NCBI GenBank assembly: GCA_963710615.1
Contig: CAVQBF010000008.1
Span: 558,001 to 622,000 of the forward strand
Direction of reading: 5' to 3'
From: GCA-2746605 sp963710615
GTDB taxonomy: Bacteria > Bacteroidota > Ignavibacteria > Ignavibacteriales > Melioribacteraceae
DNA: 64,000 nt
Below are positions 56,668 through 64,000 of the stretch, one piece after another; within the stretch, counting starts at the first letter, position 1, and every line of letters begins with the position of its first letter. The notes below the pieces were generated by a model. The model was not told the origin of the DNA and did no database searches. It worked only from the letters and a program-made list of their open reading frames with translations. The position numbers and the translations under genes were made by a program.

Positions 56668-57291
56668 ATGAATCACATAGAAATTATTGGATACACCGGT
56701 TCTGCTTTAATTGCAGTTTCTTTAATGATGAAAAATATCTATTATTTAAGAAGAATTAACTTGATCGGAGCTTCCACTTTTGCCATTTATGGTTTGCTTA
56801 CCGGTACAATCCCAGTTTTTATACTTAACAGTTTTATCTCAATAGTTGATATTTATTACATTTTAGAAGCAAAAAGAAAAAATGAATATTTTACTCTTTT
56901 GGCAATTGAGCAAAAGGATGGACCGTTATTAAAAAAGTTTTTAAGTTTTTACAAAGATGATATTGAAAAATTCTTTCCTAATTTTAGTCCTTTAAAAATT
57001 GAAGAGGATAAAAGTTTCTTTATTCTCCGAAACCTAATTCCCGTTGGTTTGTTTGCATATAAAGAAATCTCATCGACAGAAATCTTAATAGAGTTGGATT
57101 ATGCAATTCCTGATTACAGAGACTTAAAAAATGCTAGATTCATTTATTTTGCCCAATCAAATCACTTTAGTAAAAAGGGATATAAAACATTAAAAACAGA
57201 ATCGAACGTAAAACAACATCAAAAATATTTAAGAAAAATAGGTTTTATAGCAAACGCTGAGCAACCAGACTTATTTGTAAAAAATATTTGA
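56668..57291 (+). CDS. YgjV-like membrane protein with cytoplasmic C-terminal domain
   Basis: The 207-residue protein has an N-terminal membrane part (about 1-75): IEIIGYTGSALIAVSLMMKN, IYYLRRINLIGASTFAIYGL. This fits the YgjV family. The C-terminal 125 residues look soluble and GNAT-like in layout (LRNLIPVGLFAYKEISSTEI, HQKYLRKIGFI). Function is unknown. It stands between the azurin and amidotransferase genes with its own promoter gap. Confidence 0.7.
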   Translation: MNHIEIIGYTGSALIAVSLMMKNIYYLRRINLIGASTFAIYGLLTGTIPVFILNSFISIVDIYYILEAKRKNEYFTLLAIEQKDGPLLKKFLSFYKDDIEKFFPNFSPLKIEEDKSFFILRNLIPVGLFAYKEISSTEILIELDYAIPDYRDLKNARFIYFAQSNHFSKKGYKTLKTESNVKQHQKYLRKIGFIANAEQPDLFVKNI

Positions 57292-57336
57292 GAAAATTAT
57301 TAAACCAAAACAATCATCTTAGGATTAGAAAAGCAT

Positions 57337-58185
57337 TTAAGTTACTTTAAAAGATTCTTCTTCAACTGATCTCAAATTTAAAATAGCATTTTTGAGAAAA
57401 TTAGGTATCACGGTATTTCTTGTCAGAGTAATATTTTCCGGATTTTCAAGATGCTCTAACATATCATCAAGCTTTTTTTGCCCATATTCATCAATAACTT
57501 GTTTTTGTCTTTCAGGCTGCACAAAGTGATGCCTCATACTAGCAATATCAGCTTCAGGGTGAAACTGCGTACCTATTATCTCATCTGAAATTCTCACACC
57601 CATCATTGCCCTAGGTAAATCAATATGTGGTCTTAGCTTTTCAATAGATATTAATTTAGCACCTAGTTCACTGAAAACCTTTTTATTGGGGTTTACAACC
57701 TGATATGATCTAAAATCAGCTCCATAAAATATATTTGGTAAACCCTCAAGAATATTGTCCAATCTTCCAATTTCAGTTTTATGTATAGGAACAATTCCAA
57801 ATGATTTAGATCGTCTGGCAATTACATCCCCCAAACTAAAATAACGCGCCATAATCTGAAATGAATGACAAATAAAGAAAATATACTTTTTCTTCCTTGA
57901 ATTTTTTTGGTTATGCGCCCATATTTTATCTAATAGTTTGAAGTATTTCTTCTCCCACTTAGTGCCTTTTCCATCGAATGGATCACCGGGACCACCTGAC
58001 GAAATATAAATATCATAATTTGTATTGGGTACTTCCTCTTTAAATCTTGAATCGTAAATTTTATACTCTAATCCACCATACATTGTATACTTTTTATCTG
58101 CTTCAATGAGAATATCCTGAATACATCGCATGCCCTGGTTTTCTTCGTTATTGTATAAATCAATAATTGCTGCTTTAACTTTCAC
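57337..58185 (-). CDS. Class I glutamine amidotransferase-like protein
   Basis: The 282-residue protein has YDIYISSGGPGDPFDGKG, then FFICHSFQIMARYF with the nucleophile Cys in place of GxCxG, and IIGTQFHPEADIASM with the catalytic His-Glu. These make a GATase1 triad, as in the GMP synthase glutaminase domain. No synthetase domain is attached, and the target is unknown. A stand-alone peptidase or glutaminase role is possible. It is convergent to the YgjV gene. Confidence 0.82.
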   Translation of the reverse strand: MKVKAAIIDLYNNEENQGMRCIQDILIEADKKYTMYGGLEYKIYDSRFKEEVPNTNYDIYISSGGPGDPFDGKGTKWEKKYFKLLDKIWAHNQKNSRKKKYIFFICHSFQIMARYFSLGDVIARRSKSFGIVPIHKTEIGRLDNILEGLPNIFYGADFRSYQVVNPNKKVFSELGAKLISIEKLRPHIDLPRAMMGVRISDEIIGTQFHPEADIASMRHHFVQPERQKQVIDEYGQKKLDDMLEHLENPENITLTRNTVIPNFLKNAILNLRSVEEESFKVT

Positions 58186-58299
58186 TGTTTCCCTAAAATA
58201 ATTTTTTGAAAATAAGGGCTAAATATAATTATTCTATATTTATTCTACTAAATCAGATTTCAATTGATTATTTTTGTTCTTATTTATTATTCGATCGAA

Positions 58300-58506
58300 A
58301 TGGAAAATAAGTGCAGATGCGGATTCGGAATTGAAAACGATAAAGTTATTCATGAAACTGAATATACTAAATGGGGTTGGTTTCTTTTCACAGTTTTGGG
58401 ATTAAGCGCAAAACCATCGAACGTTAAGTTTATTTGTTCTATATGCGGTGAAACAATTGTTGAAACAAGAGATCCTGCAATTCTATCAAAATATGTTGGT
58501 AGATGA
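58300..58506 (+). CDS. Small zinc-ribbon-like protein
   Basis: The ATG at 58300 gives 68 residues; the upstream in-frame ATG at 58264 adds a hydrophobic, poorly supported stretch. MENKCRCGFG and FICSICGETIVETRDP place two CxC/CxxC pairs that could bind one Zn2+. A Trp-rich middle (TKWGWFLFTVLGLSAKPSN) separates them. It lies 44 bases before the M24 peptidase gene and may be co-transcribed. I do not recognise a function. Confidence 0.6.
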   Translation: MENKCRCGFGIENDKVIHETEYTKWGWFLFTVLGLSAKPSNVKFICSICGETIVETRDPAILSKYVGR

Positions 58507-58550
58507 TTTAGCTAAACAGAATTTTATTTAAATATAAATGGGGTTTGTAA

Positions 58551-59741
58551 ATGAACAATGAAATGATATTTGAAAAACAAAAACAAGCAGTTGAAATTTT
58601 ACTTGAAAAAGATATTGATATGTGGATGACATTCGTTAGGGAAACCGGGAATATCAAAGATCCAATGATGGATATGATAGTAGGCACTGGAGCTACTTGG
58701 CATTCAGCGTTTATATTAACTAAAGATGGAGAAACAACGGCAGTTATTGGCTCATTGGAAGAAGCAAATATGAAAACGGTTGGTACGTTTAAAAATATTG
58801 TACCTTATCTAAAATCAGTGAAAGAAGATTTGATAAAAGTATTAGATAAACATAATCCAAATAAGATTGCAATTAATTTTTCTCGAAATTCTAGTTTGGC
58901 AGATGGCTTAACACACGGAGTATATCTAGAATTAGTTGATTTATTAAAGGACACACCTTACCCTGATAGATTTGTTTCCTCTGAAGATATTGTTGCAGCA
59001 TTACGCGGAAGAAAATCTCAAACGGAAGTTGATTTAATAAAAGAAGCAATAAGAGAAACATTAATAATTTTTAATGAAGTGACTGATTTTATTGAGGTTG
59101 GTAAAAGTGAAAAAGATATTGCAAATTTTGTAAAGGGAAAAGTTGCTGAACGAGGCTTTGAGATGGCTTGGGATGAAGAGCACTGTCCAGCAGTATTTAC
59201 AGGACCCGATACGGCCGGTGCGCATTCAGGACCTACAGATAAAAAGATTGAGAAGGGTCATGTGATAAATATGGATTTTGGTATTAAGTATAAAGGTTAC
59301 TGCTCAGATCTGCAAAGAACTTGGTATGTGTTGAAAGATGGTGAAACAGAAGCACCCGCAGAAGTAATAAAAGGCTTCAATGTTATTAAAGAAGCAATAA
59401 AAATGTCCGGTGAAGCCATGAAACCTGGAAAACTTGCTTGGGAAATTGATAATGTAGCAAGGAGCTATATAGTTGAAAATGGTTATGAAGAATATCCTCA
59501 TGGACTCGGGCACCAAGTAGGAAGAGTTGCACACGACGGCGGAGCAATGATGGGACCAAAATGGGAACGCTACGGCAATTTACCTTACATGCCTCTTGAA
59601 GTTGGGAATGTTTTTACCATTGAGCCACGCTTAACCATAAAGGGTTATGGAATAGCAACAATGGAAGAAATTGTTTGGGTAAGAGAAGATGGAGTTGAAT
59701 ATTTATCTGATCCGCAGACAGAGATTTATTTAGTAAAGTGA
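58551..59741 (+). CDS. M24-family Xaa-Pro aminopeptidase-like metallopeptidase
   Basis: The 396-residue protein has the creatinase-type N-terminal domain (residues 1-165) and a pita-bread catalytic domain. Metal ligands are visible: NMDFGIKYKGYCSDLQRTW (two Asp), YPHGLGHQVGRVAHDGG (His), FTIEPRLTI (Glu) and ATMEEIVWVREDGVEYLSDP (Glu). ALRGRKSQTEVDLIKEAIRE marks the domain junction. It should be a cytoplasmic dimetal peptidase removing residues next to proline. A second ATG at 58560 is possible. Confidence 0.92.
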   Translation: MNNEMIFEKQKQAVEILLEKDIDMWMTFVRETGNIKDPMMDMIVGTGATWHSAFILTKDGETTAVIGSLEEANMKTVGTFKNIVPYLKSVKEDLIKVLDKHNPNKIAINFSRNSSLADGLTHGVYLELVDLLKDTPYPDRFVSSEDIVAALRGRKSQTEVDLIKEAIRETLIIFNEVTDFIEVGKSEKDIANFVKGKVAERGFEMAWDEEHCPAVFTGPDTAGAHSGPTDKKIEKGHVINMDFGIKYKGYCSDLQRTWYVLKDGETEAPAEVIKGFNVIKEAIKMSGEAMKPGKLAWEIDNVARSYIVENGYEEYPHGLGHQVGRVAHDGGAMMGPKWERYGNLPYMPLEVGNVFTIEPRLTIKGYGIATMEEIVWVREDGVEYLSDPQTEIYLVK

Positions 59742-59754
59742 ATTTTTTCTTGAG

Positions 59755-59786
59755 ATACCGGCATTACTTAAAAAATAAGCCGGTAT
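59755..59786. terminator. Hairpin between convergent genes
   Basis: ATACCGGC and GCCGGTAT form a perfect 8-base stem around a 16-base loop between the M24 peptidase and amylase stops. There is no T-run, so termination is only likely from position. Confidence 0.5.
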
Positions 59787-59803
59787 GTCAATTCTAATAA
59801 ATT

Positions 59804-62186
59804 TTACTTCAACAAATACATTTCCCAATCCATTTGAGAAACTTTTGCTGTAATATTACGATTACTTGCGCTTAATTCAGCCTCAGTTTTTAAATTTACT
59901 GCTTTACTAAGGCTAAAGTGTTCAGGCAAATTTAGTTTGATATTTTTATCGGTTAAACCTTTATTTAGCACAACTAAAATTCTCTCATTCATATCTGATC
60001 TTAAATATGCATAAATATTATCATCGGCTTGTATTGTGTAAAAATCTCCATGTCGTAAAGCTGAGTGATTTTTTCTTAGGTTTATAATTTTACCAACTTC
60101 TTCTAGAACATTCTTTTCATATTCGTTTAATTGATCTCCAAATCTCATCATTCTTCTATTATCGGGATCAGAAGCGCCGCTCATTCCAAATTCACTTCCG
60201 TAATAAATCACTGGTAAACCGGGAATGGAATTCATATAAGCCATATATAAAATTAGTTTCTTATAACTTTCCGGATTATCAACAGTCGGCGGGTTATTCC
60301 ATCCAACTTCAATTGCGCTCCATTCGCTTGCATCCAAATCACCATCTGCAAATGCCATAAATCGATTTTTATCATGACTATCCATAACATTTCCCATAAC
60401 ATGATTTACACCGTAAACAGAAAATGTTTTCTGCATCTCTTTGTCAAGTCCGCTGAAAGAGGCTTCATCTCTAATAAATGTAGGTAGAGCAACATCGTAT
60501 AAATTAAAATTAAACTGTGAGCTAAGTTGACCATTATTAACATAAGAACTTATTAGCTCGTAGCTTCCGAAGGTTTCTCCAATTTGATATACCGGCAATT
60601 CTCTTTTAGAAGCAACCTGCTCTTTAATTTTTTCATTCAGGCGTCGCCAAAATTTATTTGGCACGTGCTTAACAGCATCGTGCCGGTAACCATCGGCACC
60701 GGTTTCATTCAACCACCAAACTGCAACATCGGTCATTTCTTCCAATGCTGCTTCTGAACCCAAATAATCAAATGAAGGCAAGTATGGTTCAAACCAAGTT
60801 GTCAAACGAAATTCATCCCAAAATCTTAAATTTAATCTGCCGTCCGGCAATTCAAGCTGACCAAACCAATCCCTGTTATTTTTAAAGTAAGGATGTTCTT
60901 TATGAACATGATTTGACACAAAATCTAATAAAATTTTAATACCTTTAGAATGTGCTGTTTTGACAATTTCTTTCACATCGTCCAATGTTCCAAAATGTTC
61001 TTCTACATTTTTTGAGCTAATGGGCCAATAACCGTGATAACCCGAATAATATCTGTGAGGAGCTGGATACTCTTTGTATGCTTCATTGGGATTATCATAA
61101 ACCGGCGAAATCCAAATTACATTTATACCTAATGAATCGAAGTATCCTGAATTTAATTTATCCATTATTCCAACTAAATCACCGCCCATATAGTTTGCCT
61201 TAGGTGACAATGAATCGTGCTGAACGGGATTATTATTACTCCGGTCGCCATCGTTAAATCTATCAATCATAAGTGAGTAAATAATTGCATCATTCCAAGT
61301 GAAAGTATCATTATCTAACGGTTTGCTATCTTGAAGCCTTATTGTTTGAATATTTGATACTCTTCCGTTTTTTGTAGCAGCAACTCTTAGAATTTGATCT
61401 TCCAGCTCATCATAATTAAAATTAATACTTATAAAGTTTCCATCAAGAGAAATTTTATCTTCAGCGACTTTTGAATTATCTAAGAGAGACAAAAATATTT
61501 TTAGTTGTTAGTTCCCCGGCTAATTCATCTTCTAAATAAAATGAAAAAGTGGATTTCGGATTCTTGGAATAATATTCATCAATGTGCAAATAAAATTTCG
61601 CGGAATTGGGGTCATCGATTGAACGGATAGAATTAAAACTTCCCATTCCGTTTGAAATTTTTTCCGGATTTAACGGATCAACAATTTCTTCTCCATCTCC
61701 AAAAAATTTATATTGATAAATGCCGGGATCGAGAGCAACTGAAGTTTCAAAAACTCCATTACCATCTTCATCGGTCATTGGCAAATTAGTCCTGTCCCAT
61801 CCGTTAAAACTACCGAATAGAGTAATCTTATCATATTCTTTGTCGGGCTTAAATGAAAACTTATAATATTTTTCTTTATTGGAAATAACAGGGATGTGAT
61901 AAATATTCATATCTGCTTCAAACTCTAAAAGTGTCATACCTTCAAAAGATGAATCGGGCTGTAAATAAATTATATTATCTTTCCTTTCAATATTCACATT
62001 TTCGCTTTCTTTAATAGCAATATTATAATTATCAGCATAATACAAGTCGTTAACCACAACCGAATCTTTATTCCCAGCTGTTAATTTTAACGGTTCAATT
62101 AAATCTTCAATTCTCTGTTTTTCTTGACATGCATTAATAATGATTAAAAGCGCGAGTGAAATAGAAATGACATTAATTTTTCTCAT
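59804..62186 (-). pseudogene. GH13 alpha-amylase-family lipoprotein with N-terminal CBM48-like domain, one frame break
   Basis: From the ATG at 62186 a lipoprotein signal (LALLIIINACQEK) leads to a beta-rich region and a CBM48/AMPK-like domain: ITLFGSFNGWDRTNLPMTDE, PGIYQYKFFGDGEEIVDP. That frame ends at 61476. The next frame overlaps it by 17 bases and carries the GH13 barrel: ALIYSLM-like strand (AIIYSLMIDRFNDGDRSNN), ILLDFVSNHVHKEHPY, GADGYRHDAVKHVPNKF and IGETFGSYELIS, then NVMDSHDKNRFM. Removing one base in the A5 run at 61491-61495 fuses them to about 794 residues. It likely hydrolyses alpha-glucans (neopullulanase-like) at the cell surface. Sequence error is the likely cause of the break. 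Confidence 0.85.
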
Positions 62187-62346
62187 TAGATAATCCTAAT
62201 ATTCATTTGATTGATTTCAAAAATAGTAAGGTGATCTAGAAAAACCAAGATTATAAATAAAGCAATTTACTTAGTTAATACTAAAAAATTGAGCAAGAAA
62301 CATACATTTATTATTTTATATTTTAAATTCTAAAACCTTTTCTGCT

Positions 62347-64000
62347 ATGAATGCAAAATCAATACTAAATAATACTTTCGGCTATGATGAATTTAGACCG
62401 CTTCAAGAGAGAATAATTGAAACAATTCTGGCAAAACAAGACTCGCTGGTTGTAATGCCAACAGGCGGCGGAAAATCGCTTTGTTACCAAATACCTGCAT
62501 TACTGTTTAATGGACTTACAATTGTCATCTCTCCGTTAATTTCATTAATGAAAGACCAGGTAGAACAATTGACAGAACTTGGTGTAAATGCTGTTTTCTT
62601 AAATAGTTCACTTTCGCCGGAAGATTACAAAATAAATGAAGAGCAAATAAGAACCGGTAAAGCAAAATTATTATACGTTGCACCTGAAACTCTTTCGATG
62701 GAAAAAACTCTATCTCTGCTTGCCAAGGTTATAGTTGATTGCATCACAATTGATGAAGCGCATTGCATTTCTGAATGGGGACACGATTTTCGTCCCGATT
62801 ACAGACAGATAGCGGATATAAGCAAAAGATTTAACTCCGCTGTTACTGTGGCTTTTACCGCAACGGCAACTCCAAGAGTGCAAGACGATATAATTAAGAG
62901 TTTAAAACTAAAAAATGCTGAAAAGTTTGTTGCAAGTTTTAACAGAAAAAATCTTTTTTTACAAATTGTTCCTAAATCAGATCCATTTTCTCAAACAGTT
63001 CAATTTCTGAATAAATATCCTGATCAATCGGGAATTATCTATTGTTTTTCCCGCAAGCAAGTTGATGAATTAGCCGATGATTTACATGATCTGAATTTTT
63101 CTGTTCGTCCTTATCATGCGGGACTTTCTGATGAAGATAGAAAAAAGCACCAAGAAGAATTCATAAGAGATGATGTGCAAATAATTGTTGCAACAATTGC
63201 TTTTGGTATGGGAATAAATAAGCCAAATGTAAGGTTTGTAATTCATTATGATCTGCCCAAAAATATTGAATCTTATTATCAAGAAATTGGAAGAGCAGGC
63301 AGGGATGGATTAAGGGCTCATTGCCTCTTAATTTTTGGTTACGGAGACATAAGTAAGATAAATTATTTTATTGACCAAAAGGAAGATAAAGAAAGACGTA
63401 TTGCAAAGATGCACTTAAGTGCATTGATCACCTTTGCAGAATCTTACGATTGTAGACGAATACCTTTGCTTACCTACTTTGGTGAAAATCATACCGCACA
63501 AAACTGTGAAATGTGTGATAACTGCATTAAAGAAACTAAAGGAATGAGTGATGTAACAATAGAGGCGCAAAAATTCTTGTCATGTGTAAAACGTACCGGC
63601 GAAATATTCGGCGCCATATATATAGTTGATGTGCTTCGTGGCTCTAAGGCACAAAAGGTAATCAATAACAATCATCATAATTTATCTACTTACGGAATTG
63701 GGAAGGACCTTTCTAAAGAACAATGGCTTAACCTTTCTCGTCAGTTTGTGCAAAAGAATTTATTGCTAAAAGATTTTGAATATGGGAGTTTGAAAATCAC
63801 AGATACCGGAAGTGAATTGCTGAGTGGTAATTTGAAAGTAAGTGGAAAATTAATGGAGGATGTGTTAAAAATTACTCCTCAATCAAAAGCTGAATTGGAT
63901 TATGATAAACAATTATTTGAATTACTTAGAAGCAAGAGAAAATCAATTGCCGATAAAGCAAATGTGCCACCCTATGTAATTTTTCCCGATAAAACATTAA
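62347..64000 (+). CDS. recQ: ATP-dependent DNA helicase RecQ (C-terminus beyond window)
   Basis: The frame is open from the ATG at 62347 to the window end (551 codons). GYDEFRPLQERIIETIL is motif 0 and VVMPTGGGKSLCYQIPA is motif I. ITIDEAHCISEWGHDFRPDY is the DEAH box. AFTATATPRVQ, YCFSRKQVDEL, IVATIAFGMGINKPNVRFVI and YYQEIGRAGRDG complete the helicase core. CRRIPLLTYFGE and NCEMCDNC supply the four Cys of the zinc site. The RQC winged helix and the start of an HRDC-like region follow. It unwinds DNA 3'-5' in recombination and repair. The end is cut. Confidence 0.95.
   Translation, partial: MNAKSILNNTFGYDEFRPLQERIIETILAKQDSLVVMPTGGGKSLCYQIPALLFNGLTIVISPLISLMKDQVEQLTELGVNAVFLNSSLSPEDYKINEEQIRTGKAKLLYVAPETLSMEKTLSLLAKVIVDCITIDEAHCISEWGHDFRPDYRQIADISKRFNSAVTVAFTATATPRVQDDIIKSLKLKNAEKFVASFNRKNLFLQIVPKSDPFSQTVQFLNKYPDQSGIIYCFSRKQVDELADDLHDLNFSVRPYHAGLSDEDRKKHQEEFIRDDVQIIVATIAFGMGINKPNVRFVIHYDLPKNIESYYQEIGRAGRDGLRAHCLLIFGYGDISKINYFIDQKEDKERRIAKMHLSALITFAESYDCRRIPLLTYFGENHTAQNCEMCDNCIKETKGMSDVTIEAQKFLSCVKRTGEIFGAIYIVDVLRGSKAQKVINNNHHNLSTYGIGKDLSKEQWLNLSRQFVQKNLLLKDFEYGSLKITDTGSELLSGNLKVSGKLMEDVLKITPQSKAELDYDKQLFELLRSKRKSIADKANVPPYVIFPDKTL

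Noticed and set aside
1..64000. CRISPR array, transposase or prophage
   Set aside because: No regularly spaced direct repeats and no transposase, integrase or phage structural genes were recognised on either strand.

Overview
The window is strongly AT-rich, gene-dense bacterial DNA. It most resembles the Ignavibacteria or a close relative in the Bacteroidota/Chlorobi group. The best taxonomic clue is the secreted protein at 26988-28298, whose C-terminus is a type IX secretion (T9SS) sorting domain opening with QNYPNPFNPTT, a form I associate with Ignavibacteria. Azurin, a K+-dependent membrane pyrophosphatase and a non-adenylylated type of glutamine synthetase are compatible with that placement. 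No phage genes, transposases or CRISPR arrays were seen.

Region 1 (1-42150) is a large exopolysaccharide locus of the Wzx/Wzy type. A leftward block (1-8647) holds five GT4 glycosyltransferases, a broken metal-dependent hydrolase-like gene, a broken O-antigen ligase/polymerase and a UDP-glucuronate epimerase. A double acyltransferase (9060-10778) faces three more leftward genes (10855-15019): a GT4, a GINT1/formyltransferase-like protein and a predicted alpha/alpha-toroid protein. A rightward block (15239-26665) encodes mainly secreted, polysaccharide-directed proteins: a beta-helix lyase-like protein, a CotH/lamin-tail protein and two CE4-type deacetylases, with one cytoplasmic glycosyltransferase-like protein among them. 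All four secreted proteins share one C-terminal module of about 120 residues. After the T9SS cargo gene comes the core assembly operon (28802-42150): two polyprenyl-phosphate GT2 enzymes, a PMT-like membrane glycosyltransferase, a GT2, a Wzx flippase, a NodU-type carbamoyltransferase with SxtJ, a WcaJ-type initiating transferase, an SLBB protein and a Wzc tyrosine autokinase. The likely picture is a uronic-acid-containing, acylated, carbamoylated and partly deacetylated polymer. It would be built on undecaprenyl phosphate, flipped, polymerised, exported and remodelled by the shared-module enzymes.

Region 2 (42181-64000) is housekeeping and mixed metabolism: membrane pyrophosphatase, tRNA-Arg(CCT) with a partial duplicate, enolase, glutamine synthetase, a STAS protein, an EamA transporter, a class A beta-lactamase-like serine hydrolase, a macrodomain protein, an inositol-monophosphatase-family phosphatase, CvfB, Sua5, a methyltransferase, a TauE-type permease, azurin, a YgjV-like protein, a class I amidotransferase, a zinc-ribbon protein, an M24 peptidase, a GH13 amylase lipoprotein and RecQ, which runs off the end.

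Six genes carry single-base frame breaks: the hydrolase-like gene, the ligase, CotH, Wzc (about ten), enolase and GH13. In enolase, CotH, GH13, the hydrolase-like gene and Wzc, one-base corrections restore well-conserved protein. Because enolase is normally essential, sequencing or assembly error is the leading explanation, and the apparent loss of Wzc and ligase should not be taken at face value.
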